The notes beneath the pieces were generated by a model. That model ran no database searches. It saw nothing but the letters and a program-made list of their open reading frames with translations, and was not told the DNA's origin. Shown piece after piece: positions 1 to 6,196 of a stretch of 6,948 bases of DNA (the stretch's first letter is position 1; each line of letters opens with the position of its first letter). The position numbers were made by a program, and so were the translations under genes. The stretch comes from Caulobacter sp. GTDB lineage: Bacteria; Pseudomonadota; Alphaproteobacteria; Caulobacterales; Caulobacteraceae. Location of the stretch: positions 1 through 6,948 of the forward strand of contig JACMOF010000241.1 in assembly GCA_014378155.1 (NCBI GenBank), in the 5' to 3' direction.

Positions 1-414
1 CGTCAGGAAGCTGGGCGCCTCGCGTTCGAGGATCGAGACCACGCTGGCCACGCCGCCCTCCAGCAGGACGTCGTCCGAGCCGAAGGTCCAGGTGTAGCGC
101 CCGCGCGCCCGCCAGGGGGCGGCGAACAGGTTGAAGAAGCCGCCTTCGTCACGGGCGTTGACCATGTAGCTCAGGCGCGGATAGCGGTCGGCCAGAGCCT
201 GGATCATGCCGTTGGTGTCGGGACCCGAAGCGTTGTCGCTGATCAGGATTTCGACCTTTTCCTCAAGTCCCTCCTTCAATTGGTCAGCGATGCTCTGCAC
301 CGTAAGCTGCAGCTCAGCCGGGCGCTCATAGGTCGGAATAACGATGCTGAGCACCGGCTCCTGCGCAAACGGTCTGATCACGCTGTCGGCGAGGGCGCAT
401 TCGAGTTTTGACAT
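1..414 (-). CDS. Family-2 glycosyltransferase, N-terminal part (C-terminus beyond the left edge)
   Basis: Translating the minus strand from the ATG at 414 gives 138 open codons to the window edge. The protein starts MSKLECALAD and carries the GT-A fold landmarks of family 2 glycosyltransferases: IVIPTYERP at residues 24-32 (nucleotide-binding first strand), SDNAS at 59-63, and FGSDD at 111-115, the DXD-like metal/nucleotide-sugar site. No signal peptide or membrane segment is visible in this part, so a cytosolic or membrane-associated enzyme moving a sugar from a nucleotide donor to a lipid-linked glycan is likely. The start lies 12 bp after the rfbH stop, with GAGA-type purines between, so the two are probably co-transcribed. 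It may use the dideoxyhexose made by the neighbouring enzymes, but donor and acceptor cannot be read from the sequence. The family call is firm; specificity is unknown. Confidence 0.88.
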   Translation of the reverse strand, partial: MSKLECALADSVIRPFAQEPVLSIVIPTYERPAELQLTVQSIADQLKEGLEEKVEILISDNASGPDTNGMIQALADRYPRLSYMVNARDEGGFFNLFAAPWRARGRYTWTFGSDDVLLEGGVASVVSILEREAPSFLT

Positions 415-426
415 GGGCTGTCTCGC

Positions 427-1731
427 TTAGGCTCGCGTGGTTGGAGAGCGCGCGGCGGCGCGCTCACGGCAGAAGCTGTGGATATTGTCCAGCATGTAGT
501 CGATGTGGTCGGCTCCAAGGCCGGGATAGACTCCGATCCAGAAGGTGCGCTCCATGATCGCATCGGCGTGGATCAGTTCGCCAATAACCCGGAAGTCTCG
601 GCCGGCCATGTAGGGCTGACGCACCAGATTGCCCCCGAACAGCAGGCGGGTGCCGATCCGGGCGTCTTCCAGATGTCGGGTCAGCTCGTTGCGTGTGAAG
701 GGGGCGTCCCGCTTGACGGTGATCGGGAAGCCGAACCAGGCGGGGTCGCTTCCTGGGGTCGCCTCGGGCAGAACCAAATAGGTCTGCAGGTCGGTCAGGC
801 CAGTCTTAAGGGCCGCGAAGTTGCGTTTGCGTGCCGCGATGAAGCCATCCAGGTGATCCATCTGCGCCAGGCCCACCGAGGCCTGCATGTCGGTCATCTT
901 GAGATTATATCCCAGGTGGCCGTAGATGTATTTGTGATCGTAGCCGCGCGGCAGGTCGCCCATCTTCCAGCCGAACCGCTTGCCGCAGGTGTTGTCCATG
1001 CCAGGGGCGCAGAAGCAGTCACGCCCCCAGTCACGAAACGACTCCGCCAGCCGCCGCAGGAAGGCGTCATTGGTGAACACCGCGCCGCCCTCGCCGGTCG
1101 TGATGTGATGGGCGGGATAGAAGCTGAGGGTGGCGATGTCCCCGAACGTGCCCACCTGCCGGCCGTCATAGGTCGAGCCCAGAGCGTCGCAGCAGTCCTC
1201 GACCAGCCACAGGCCGTGGTCGTCACAAAGCTTGCGGATCGCCGCCAGATCGAAGGGGTTACCCAAGGTGTGCGCGGCCATGATGGCCTTGGTTTTTGGC
1301 CCGATGGCGGCGGCCACCTTGTCCGGATCGAAGTTATAGGTGGTTGGCAACATATCGACGAACACCGGGACCAGGCCCGCGCCCAGCAGCGGATTGACCG
1401 TGGTCGGAAAACCCGTCGCGGCGGTGATCACTTCGTCGCCCGGCTTGAGCTGGCGAGCTTTTAGCTTGGGAGACGTCAGAGCCGACAGCGCCACGAGGTT
1501 GGCCGACGAACCGGAATTGACGGTCATGGCGAACTCTACGCCGAGCCGCTGCGCCAGGCGGACCTCGAAGGCGTCGTTGAATCGGCCGGTGGTCAGCCAG
1601 AAATCAAGCGCCGAGTCCACCAGGCTGCGCATGTCGGCGGCGGCGTAGACGCGGCCCGAAACGGGCACGGGGGACGCGCCCGGCTCGAAGGCTTTCGGCG
1701 CGTGAGCCAGCGCGTGGTATTCCTCGACCAA
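427..1731 (-). CDS. rfbH: CDP-4-dehydro-6-deoxy-D-glucose 3-dehydrase (E1, PMP- and [2Fe-2S]-dependent)
   Basis: This 434-residue frame (stop TAA at 429-427) matches RfbH/DdhC, the enzyme that removes the C3 hydroxyl of CDP-4-keto-6-deoxyglucose on the route to 3,6-dideoxyhexoses. It has an aminotransferase-like fold: SGSSAN at 73-78, EDCCDALGS from 178 and SFYPAHHIT from 203. In the last, histidine (H208/H209) replaces the PLP-binding lysine of true aminotransferases, which is diagnostic for this PMP enzyme. The iron-sulfur signature C-X57-C-X1-C-X7-C known for the Yersinia enzyme is exactly kept as C181, C239, C241 and C249. The only standard start in frame is the TTG at 1731, but it seems to cut the N-terminus, because similarity to RfbH continues upstream (see 1732-1788). 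The glycosyltransferase follows 12 bp downstream. The reductase partner RfbI/DdhD is not in the window. Confidence 0.93.
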   Translation of the reverse strand: MVEEYHALAHAPKAFEPGASPVPVSGRVYAAADMRSLVDSALDFWLTTGRFNDAFEVRLAQRLGVEFAMTVNSGSSANLVALSALTSPKLKARQLKPGDEVITAATGFPTTVNPLLGAGLVPVFVDMLPTTYNFDPDKVAAAIGPKTKAIMAAHTLGNPFDLAAIRKLCDDHGLWLVEDCCDALGSTYDGRQVGTFGDIATLSFYPAHHITTGEGGAVFTNDAFLRRLAESFRDWGRDCFCAPGMDNTCGKRFGWKMGDLPRGYDHKYIYGHLGYNLKMTDMQASVGLAQMDHLDGFIAARKRNFAALKTGLTDLQTYLVLPEATPGSDPAWFGFPITVKRDAPFTRNELTRHLEDARIGTRLLFGGNLVRQPYMAGRDFRVIGELIHADAIMERTFWIGVYPGLGADHIDYMLDNIHSFCRERAAARSPTTRA

Positions 1732-1788
1732 GGCGAGAATCTTGCCACGGAGCGCCGCGGTCTCCTGCGAGGGTTCTTGAAACGAGAT
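1732..1788 (-). other. Probable N-terminal extension of rfbH, with possible ATC start
   Basis: The rfbH frame stays open upstream of the TTG at 1731 until a TAG at 1833-1831. The extra residues (…[14 protein letters not shown], then [14 protein letters not shown]) line up with the start of Salmonella RfbH as I remember it (LREQISQLV followed by AQYANEALSPKPF), so they look truly coded. No ATG, GTG or TTG lies in frame in the extension. An ATC at 1788-1786 would give a protein starting (M)[12 protein letters not shown] of 453 residues, and it is preceded by GGGAG with a 6-nt gap, a good ribosome binding site. Alternatives are a real TTG start giving a shortened protein, a point change from ATG, or a frameshift linking the out-of-frame ATG at 1810, which has AAGG 6 nt upstream. 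Confidence 0.5.
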
Positions 1789-1824
1789 GACGCGCTCCCG
1801 GTGCGGCCATAGACAACCTTGTTG

Positions 1825-1840
1825 CTCCGCCTAGGCGGAG
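1825..1840. promoter_or_regulatory. Perfect 16-bp palindrome, candidate operator for rfbH
   Basis: CTCCGCCTAGGCGGAG is identical to its reverse complement over all 16 bases and lies at the likely rfbH transcription start, just downstream of the -10-like GATAAT at 1852-1847. Such placement suits a repressor site. In RNA it could fold as a 6-bp stem with a CUAG loop at the 5' end of the rfbH message. No run of T follows on either strand, so it does not look like an intrinsic terminator. The bound protein, if any, is unknown. Confidence 0.4.
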
Positions 1841-1890
1841 ACCATGATTATCTCCGATTCGGCGTGTCGTCGGCGCGCCAAACTGCCGCG

Positions 1891-1998
1891 CTAGAGCATT
1901 TTTTGAGCGAAGTGGTTCCGGTTCGCGTGAAGAAAAATGCGTCAAAACAAAAGATTAGAGCTCACGGCCTGACGCAGTCAGGTCGGGAAATGCTCTAG
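1891..1998 (+). repeat. 108-bp interspersed repeat, copy A (MITE-like)
   Basis: This element matches copy B at 6197-6304 over all 108 bp with four substitutions (element positions 14, 24, 45 and 78) and no gaps, in the same orientation. Its ends are perfect 11-bp inverted repeats (CTAGAGCATTT / AAATGCTCTAG). Internally, GCATTTTT near the left end pairs with AAAAATGC at about 1943-1950, GCGAA with TTCGC, and CCTGAC-GCA-GTCAGG forms a second hairpin near the right end. It codes for nothing credible. It resembles the short intergenic repeats known to be scattered through Caulobacter and other alphaproteobacterial genomes. Here it sits in the rfbH-rfbG control region, 35 bp before the rfbG start. 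Confidence 0.9.
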
Positions 1999-2033
1999 AG
2001 TGGCCAAGCATTTCGGTCAGTATTGGGCGCGCC

Positions 2034-3134
2034 ATGACAATCGGCATCGACGAGAATTTCTGGCGGGGTCGGCGAGTGCTGCTGACCGGCCATACGGGCT
2101 TCAAGGGAGGCTGGATGGCCCTGTGGCTGGAGCGGCTGGGCGCGACCGTGCGCGGCGTGGCGTTACCGCCCGACACCGAGCCGAATCTGTTTGACGCGGC
2201 GCGTATCGGCGAAGGCCTGGACAGCGTGATCACGGACGTACGCGACCCGGACGGCCTCGACGCGGCCGTGCTCGACTTCACACCATCGGTGGTGATCCAC
2301 ATGGCCGCTCAACCTCTGGTTCGCCGCGCCTACGCCGAGCCACGCGAGACCTTCGCCACCAATCTGATGGGCACCGTCAACCTGCTCGACGTCGTCCGCC
2401 GCCTCCCTCGGCCGGTGACGACGCTGATCGTGACGACCGACAAGGTCTACGAGAACCTCGAAGACGGCCAACCCTGCCGCGAAGGCGACCGTCTGGGCGG
2501 GCGCGACCCCTATAGCGCCAGCAAGGCCTGCGCCGAGTTGGCGGTCAGGGCCTATTTCGCCGCCTATATGGGGCCAGCTGGCATGGCGGTCGGCGTTGCC
2601 CGGGCCGGCAACGTGATCGGCGGCGGCGACTGGTCGCGCGATCGGCTGCTACCGGACATCCTGTCGGCCTTCGCACGCGGCGAACCCGCGATCCTGCGCA
2701 ATCCAAGCGCCGTGCGTCCCTGGCAACACGTGCTGGAACCGCTGCACGGTTACCTGCTGGCGGTCGAGGCTCTGGCCAGATCGCCGGGCCGAGATCTGCG
2801 CGCCTGGAACTTCGGCCCCGACCCCGACGGCGCGCGGTCGGTCAGGGCGGTCGCCCGGCTAGCGGCGGAAGCCTGGGACGACAGCGCGTGCATCGTTGAA
2901 CGTGTCGATCCGAACGCGCCGCACGAGGCGGGCCTGCTCACCCTGAACTCGGACTTGGCGAAAGTTGAGTTGGGCTGGAGCCCGCGCCTTGACGTGGAAC
3001 AGGCCATTTCGCTGACGACGCTCTGGTGGCGCGACGCCCTGGCCGGGCGCGATCTGCGCGCCACAACCCTAGAACAGATCGATCGCTATGCGTCGTCCGG
3101 CGCGTCGGCCAATGGTTCAATCGCATCGAGATAA
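2034..3134 (+). CDS. rfbG: CDP-glucose 4,6-dehydratase
   Basis: The 366-residue product is an extended short-chain dehydrogenase matching RfbG/DdhB, which converts CDP-glucose to CDP-4-keto-6-deoxyglucose with bound NAD. Visible landmarks are the Rossmann motif TGHTGFKG at 18-25, HMAAQPLV at 89-96, the active-site TTDKVY at 134-139, the catalytic Y160 and K164 in YSASK, and GNVIGGGDW shortly after, a string typical of this family. Length is close to the usual ~355-360 residues. The ATG at 2034 puts the Rossmann motif at the expected distance; the ribosome binding site (GGGCG) is weak. The substrate comes from RfbF (5122-5904) and the product goes to RfbH. It is transcribed away from rfbH, and its last 49 bp overlap the 3' end of the SDR gene on the other strand. 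Confidence 0.95.
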   Translation: MTIGIDENFWRGRRVLLTGHTGFKGGWMALWLERLGATVRGVALPPDTEPNLFDAARIGEGLDSVITDVRDPDGLDAAVLDFTPSVVIHMAAQPLVRRAYAEPRETFATNLMGTVNLLDVVRRLPRPVTTLIVTTDKVYENLEDGQPCREGDRLGGRDPYSASKACAELAVRAYFAAYMGPAGMAVGVARAGNVIGGGDWSRDRLLPDILSAFARGEPAILRNPSAVRPWQHVLEPLHGYLLAVEALARSPGRDLRAWNFGPDPDGARSVRAVARLAAEAWDDSACIVERVDPNAPHEAGLLTLNSDLAKVELGWSPRLDVEQAISLTTLWWRDALAGRDLRATTLEQIDRYASSGASANGSIASR

Positions 3135-4051
3135 GCGATGGTGTCGGCGACAATCTTGGCCAGCGGTATTGGGTGCTCACCGCGTTGGAACAGAGCGCTT
3201 TGATAGCGGCGTCCGTCGCCGATATACCAATCGCCGACCAAACCCCTCGGCTCTGGGCGGTCGATCACCGGATCGATTAGACCCAGAGCCTCGCCCACCG
3301 CCAGGGCCAGCGCTCCGAGTTCGACGACCTCCGCGCCGCCGACATCGAAGGGCTGCGCCGACTGCGTCTCGTCCACTGCCATGTCGAGGACGACGCGCGC
3401 CATTTCCGAGACGTGGACGAAGCTCCTGAACACCGCGTCGGCGGCGGCGATCGTGACCCGGCCCCGCCGCGACAAGCCAAGAACGAAGTCGCCCAAGGCA
3501 TAGGCTTCGGCGTGGTTGATGAAGGGGCCACCGAGGTTGAACACCCGCGGAAGCAGTACTGCCGTGCCGGTTTTCTGTCCCCACTCGGCGACGGCCGTTT
3601 CTTGATCGCGCTTCATTGTCGCGTACGCCGCGCGGGCCGGCGCGCCTTCGCCTGGGCGGTGCGCCGCACCGGACGAGAAGGCGACCAGCCGTCGCGTCGC
3701 GCCGGTCTCCGCCAGGGCCAGCACTTGGCCCAGCAAGATGTCGTTGGCGCGCAGCAGGGGCGCCGGACCGTCACCGGCCAGGCGGTCGGCGCCGACGATG
3801 CCCGCATGCAGCACCAGCCAGTCACCTTCGCCAAGGCGCGCCCCCGCCAGAGACTCGGTCGTCAGGTCGCGACCGCGCAGATTCAGGACGCGAGGGCGTG
3901 AGCCGAATAGTCGCAGGCGGTTGGGAGCGATATCGCTGTCGGTGGCCAGGATTTGGTCCACAAGCGCCATCCCAACCCATCCGGATGCGCCCACCACCGC
4001 AACGCGACGATTGGAGTGCGCTAACCATGCGGCGAACTTGCACCTAGGCAT
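3086..4051 (-). CDS. NAD-dependent epimerase/reductase, extended SDR; candidate terminal CDP-3,6-dideoxyhexose reductase
   Basis: The 321-residue protein is an extended SDR. It has GASGWVG at 21-27 (NAD(P) binding), SS at 126-127 in FSSGAA, and the catalytic Y143/K147 in YATMK, followed by PRVFNLGGPFIN and FRSFVHV, which are substrate-side segments of nucleotide-sugar epimerases and reductases. In a locus with rfbF, rfbG and rfbH, the missing steps are reduction at C4 and possible C2/C5 epimerisation. An abequose-, paratose- or similar CDP-sugar synthase is therefore the best guess, but a general epimerase cannot be excluded. I chose the ATG at 4051 because GGAG lies about 9 nt upstream; an ATG at 4066 would add five residues but has no good ribosome site. 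The gene is divergent from neuB and overlaps the 3' end of rfbG by 49 bp. Confidence 0.88.
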   Translation of the reverse strand: MPRCKFAAWLAHSNRRVAVVGASGWVGMALVDQILATDSDIAPNRLRLFGSRPRVLNLRGRDLTTESLAGARLGEGDWLVLHAGIVGADRLAGDGPAPLLRANDILLGQVLALAETGATRRLVAFSSGAAHRPGEGAPARAAYATMKRDQETAVAEWGQKTGTAVLLPRVFNLGGPFINHAEAYALGDFVLGLSRRGRVTIAAADAVFRSFVHVSEMARVVLDMAVDETQSAQPFDVGGAEVVELGALALAVGEALGLIDPVIDRPEPRGLVGDWYIGDGRRYQSALFQRGEHPIPLAKIVADTIAYLDAIEPLADAPDDA

Positions 4052-4179
4052 TGCCGCCGACTCCATTCTAGACAGGGGCTACGCACGTCGCGGCGCGAAC
4101 TCAATTGACCGCGCCTAGATATACTAGCCCGCGCCGTAGCCAAGCGCCCGCGCGGCGGCCGCGCAACAGGACCCCGACC
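4052..4179. promoter_or_regulatory. Divergent intergenic region between the SDR gene and neuB
   Basis: These 128 bp must contain the start signals of both divergent genes. On the plus strand, TATACT at 4120-4125 is a good -10 match, 54 bp before the neuB ATG. TTGACC at 4105-4110 resembles a -35 but is only 9 bp from that hexamer, so the two do not form a standard pair. An inverted repeat, GGCGCG at 4092-4097 with CGCGCC at 4110-4115, flanks CAATTG. AGGA at 4168-4171 is a fitting ribosome site for the ATG at 4180. No hairpin with a T-run is visible. Confidence 0.35.
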
Positions 4180-5112
4180 ATGCAGACCCTCGACGCGCTG
4201 ACCACCAAGGCTCTTTCCGTGGAAAACATGGCCACCGAACGCCTGGCCGCTATCCCTTGGCCGCTAGCTGACAGACCGTTCGTGATCGCTGAGATCGGCA
4301 TCAATCACAATGGCGACCTCGATATCTCCAGGCAACTGATCCGCGCCGCCAGCGAGGCCGGCTGCGACGCGGTGAAGTTCCAGAAGCGGACGATTGACAT
4401 CGTCTACACGGCCGAAGTGCTGGCTCAGGCGCGGCAGAGCCCCTGGGGCGAGACCCAGCGCGCCCAGAAGGAAGGCCTCGAGTTCGGCGAGGCCGAGTAC
4501 GACGCCATTGACGCCTACTGCCGCGAGTTGGGCTTGGCGTGGTTCGCCTCGGCCTGGGACGTACCCAGCCAGACCTTCCTGGCCAAGTACGACCTACCTT
4601 ACAACAAGATCGCCTCGGCGATGCTGACGCATCGGCCCCTGGTCGAGGCCGTGGCCGCCGAGGGCAAGCTGGTCTTCGCCTCCACCGGCATGTGTACTTT
4701 CGAGCAGATCGACACGGCGGTAGAGATCCTGCGCGCGGCCGCCTGTCCGTTCGTGCTGATGCACACGGTGTCGACCTATCCGACTCCGCCGGCGGACCTC
4801 AACCTAATGACCATCGACACCCTGCGTCGCCGCTACGGCGCACCAGTCGGCTACAGCGGGCATGAAAGCTTGGTGGAGCCCAGCCTGGTGGCCGCCATGC
4901 TGGGAGCCGTGGCCATCGAGCGCCACATCACCCTGGACCGCGCGATGTACGGCTCGGACCAGTCCGCCTCGCTGGAGCCGGGCGAATTGAAGGTCCTGGT
5001 TTCGCGCCTGCGCGATTTGCGCGAATGGCTGGGCGATGGCGAGAAGCGGATCACACCCGGCGAGGCTTCGGTCGCCGAGAAGCTGCGCTACTGGCCGGGC
5101 GGCGCCACCTAG
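4180..5112 (+). CDS. neuB: NeuB-family nonulosonic acid synthase, short form without SAF domain
   Basis: The 310-residue product belongs to the NeuB family, which condenses phosphoenolpyruvate with a 6-carbon amino sugar to make sialic, legionaminic or pseudaminic acid. Landmarks in the TIM barrel are EIGINHNGD at 38-46, VKFQKR at 65-70, NKIASAM at 142-148, STGM at 168-171, LMHTVSTYP at 193-201, GYSGHE at 224-229 and IERHIT soon after. The histidines H195 and H228 correspond to the metal-binding positions of the family. The protein ends about 40 residues after GDGEK (…EKLRYWPGGAT equivalent), where ordinary NeuB of ~345 residues goes on into an antifreeze-like SAF domain. The ATG at 4180 has AGGA 8 nt upstream; an ATG at 4228 (294 residues) is also possible. 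No partner genes for UDP-sugar epimerisation or CMP activation are in the window, so the product is unknown. Confidence 0.85.
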   Translation: MQTLDALTTKALSVENMATERLAAIPWPLADRPFVIAEIGINHNGDLDISRQLIRAASEAGCDAVKFQKRTIDIVYTAEVLAQARQSPWGETQRAQKEGLEFGEAEYDAIDAYCRELGLAWFASAWDVPSQTFLAKYDLPYNKIASAMLTHRPLVEAVAAEGKLVFASTGMCTFEQIDTAVEILRAAACPFVLMHTVSTYPTPPADLNLMTIDTLRRRYGAPVGYSGHESLVEPSLVAAMLGAVAIERHITLDRAMYGSDQSASLEPGELKVLVSRLRDLREWLGDGEKRITPGEASVAEKLRYWPGGAT

Positions 5113-5121
5113 GCCGTACGC

Positions 5122-5904
5122 CTACCAGTTCTTCCAAGGCGCGCCCTTCGCCCACAGGTCTTCGAGATACAGTTTCTCGCGCAGCGTATCCATCGGCTGC
5201 CAGAAGCCGTCGTGGCGATAGGCCCGCAGTTGGCCGGCCTTGGCCAACCGCTCAAGGGGCGCCTGCTCCAGCACCGTGTTGTCGCCGTCGATCAGGTCCA
5301 GCACCTTTGGTGACAACACGAAGAAACCGCCGTTGATCCGTCCGCTTTCAGACGAGGGTTTCTCGATGAACCGCTCGACGGTGTCGCCCTTGATCTTTAA
5401 GGCGCCGAAGCGCGCGAGGGGGGTTACGGCGGTGATGGTCGCCTGGGCGCCGTGGGCTTCGTGGAAGCGAACCAGCGCGCCAATGTCAACGTCTGACAGG
5501 CCGTCGCCGTAGGTCAGACAGAAATACGGATCATTTTGGATATAGCGCCCCACCCGCTTGATCCGCCCGCCGGTCATGGTGTCGTCGCCTGTATCGACCA
5601 GGGTGATGGTCCAGGGCTCGGAATGACTCTGGTGGACCTCGACCTGGCCGCTCGGCAGAATCGTGAGGTCGGCGTTCTGATAGGCGTAGTTCAGGAAATA
5701 CTCTCGGACCTTGTCGCCGAGGTAACCGCAGCAAATGATGAAATTGTTCAGGCCATGGGCGCTGTAGGATTTCATGATGTGCCAGATGATCGGGCGACCG
5801 CCGATTTCGACCATGGGCTTGGGGCGCACCTGAGTTTCCTCGGCGATCCGCGTGCCCTTACCGCCAGCCAGGATCACGACTTTAGGGCTGTTGTTCTGCG
5901 TCAT
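5122..5904 (-). CDS. rfbF: Glucose-1-phosphate cytidylyltransferase
   Basis: The 260-residue protein matches RfbF/DdhA, which makes CDP-glucose from CTP and glucose-1-phosphate, the first step toward 3,6-dideoxyhexoses. It shows the nucleotidyltransferase signature LAGGKGTR at 12-19, RPKPM at 27-31, IICCGY at 56-61, LVDTGDDTMTGGR at 102-114, the metal-binding YGDG at 132-135, EKP at 181-183, NGGFFV at 191-196 and WQPMDTLREK near the C-terminus, all typical of this enzyme and close to the usual ~257 residues. The reading frame has no stop for 113 codons upstream, but those residues resemble nothing in the family. The ATG at 5904 puts LAGGKGTR at the right distance, and GGAAACAG upstream may act as a ribosome site. 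Its stop is 9 bp from the neuB stop, tail to tail, with no terminator between them. Confidence 0.95.
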   Translation of the reverse strand: MTQNNSPKVVILAGGKGTRIAEETQVRPKPMVEIGGRPIIWHIMKSYSAHGLNNFIICCGYLGDKVREYFLNYAYQNADLTILPSGQVEVHQSHSEPWTITLVDTGDDTMTGGRIKRVGRYIQNDPYFCLTYGDGLSDVDIGALVRFHEAHGAQATITAVTPLARFGALKIKGDTVERFIEKPSSESGRINGGFFVLSPKVLDLIDGDNTVLEQAPLERLAKAGQLRAYRHDGFWQPMDTLREKLYLEDLWAKGAPWKNW

Positions 5905-5992
5905 TTTTCGACTGTTTCCGCGCCGCGAATCCCAAGTTGACACTAGCGAAATCGCCCGTGGCAAACACCACCACAGAGGAGAATGCCAAGCC

Positions 5993-6018
5993 TTTGAACC
6001 TCCGACATCCGGTTCAAA
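5993..6018. promoter_or_regulatory. Inverted repeat TTTGAACC-N10-GGTTCAAA upstream of rfbF
   Basis: Eight-base arms (5993-6000 and 6011-6018) are perfect reverse complements around a 10-bp spacer, about 90 bp before the rfbF start. The symmetry and one-turn spacing fit a dimeric regulator site. A hairpin in the leader RNA is the other reading. No T-run follows it on either strand, so a terminator is unlikely. The regulator is unknown. Confidence 0.35.
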
Positions 6019-6142
6019 CAGTGCGGCCAAGTTTCTCCACACCCTAACGCGTTGGATGACAACCGACGTAGACTGATTGATCCATTGCGGTCGCTGGGGT
6101 TGCGGAGAATAAGCGCCCTGGCGCCGCGACGCGACACACAGC

Positions 6143-6171
6143 AAAAGGCCCCCGGCCTCGCAGCCGGGGGC
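6143..6171 (-). terminator. Rho-independent terminator, probably for the upstream kinase gene
   Basis: Read on the minus strand, a 9-bp perfect GC stem (GCCCCCGGC at 6171-6163 with GCCGGGGGC at 6156-6148) and a 6-nt loop are followed by CTTTTGC. This fits an intrinsic terminator for leftward transcription, although the T-run has only four bases. It lies 130 bp past the kinase stop; nearly all of that distance is repeat copy B, and without the repeat the gap would be about 25 bp. It also shields rfbF from kinase read-through. Confidence 0.65.
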
Positions 6172-6196
6172 TCTGCTAAAATGCGGTGGACGAAGA

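Larger units (their letters stand above)
1789..2033. promoter_or_regulatory. Divergent control region between rfbH and rfbG
   Basis: These 245 bp separate the divergent rfbH and rfbG genes and should hold both promoters. On the minus strand, GATAAT at 1852-1847 is a -10-like hexamer about 60 bp before the rfbH coding region. No good -35 sits 17 bp upstream of it; TTGGCG at 1882-1876 is too far by ordinary spacing. The perfect palindrome at 1825-1840 falls just where transcription would begin. A GATTC sequence (a GANTC site, the CcrM methylation target in Caulobacter) is at 1856-1860. Repeat copy A fills 1891-1998, leaving only 35 bp to the rfbG ATG, so the rfbG promoter must lie in or beyond the repeat. 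I could not pick a convincing rfbG promoter. Confidence 0.45.

Noticed and set aside
478..1464. Long 328-codon open frame on the plus strand opposite rfbH
   Set aside because: It is the antisense shadow of a clearly conserved gene in GC-rich DNA; its translation has no recognisable domain.
1604..1945. Open frame starting MTHFSSREPEPLRSKNAL and its twin at 5943-6251
   Set aside because: Both begin in the 108-bp repeat, so the shared peptide only reflects the repeat DNA; the rest runs out of frame in other features.
3616..4047. Arginine-rich open frame opposite the SDR gene
   Set aside because: Composition and lack of motifs are typical of a wrong-frame translation of GC-rich coding DNA.
4105..4125. 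TTGACC plus TATACT as a complete promoter for neuB
   Set aside because: The gap between the two hexamers is 9 bp, far from the normal ~17 bp, so only the -10-like part was kept as a weak candidate.
4105..4179. TTG start giving neuB 25 extra residues
   Set aside because: The added part is arginine/proline-rich and unlike the family, while the ATG at 4180 has AGGA at a good distance.
5110..5124. Near-palindrome between the neuB and rfbF stops as a two-way terminator
   Set aside because: The arms are only TAGGC/GCCTA, with no GC-rich stem or T-run, so they are too weak for a terminator.
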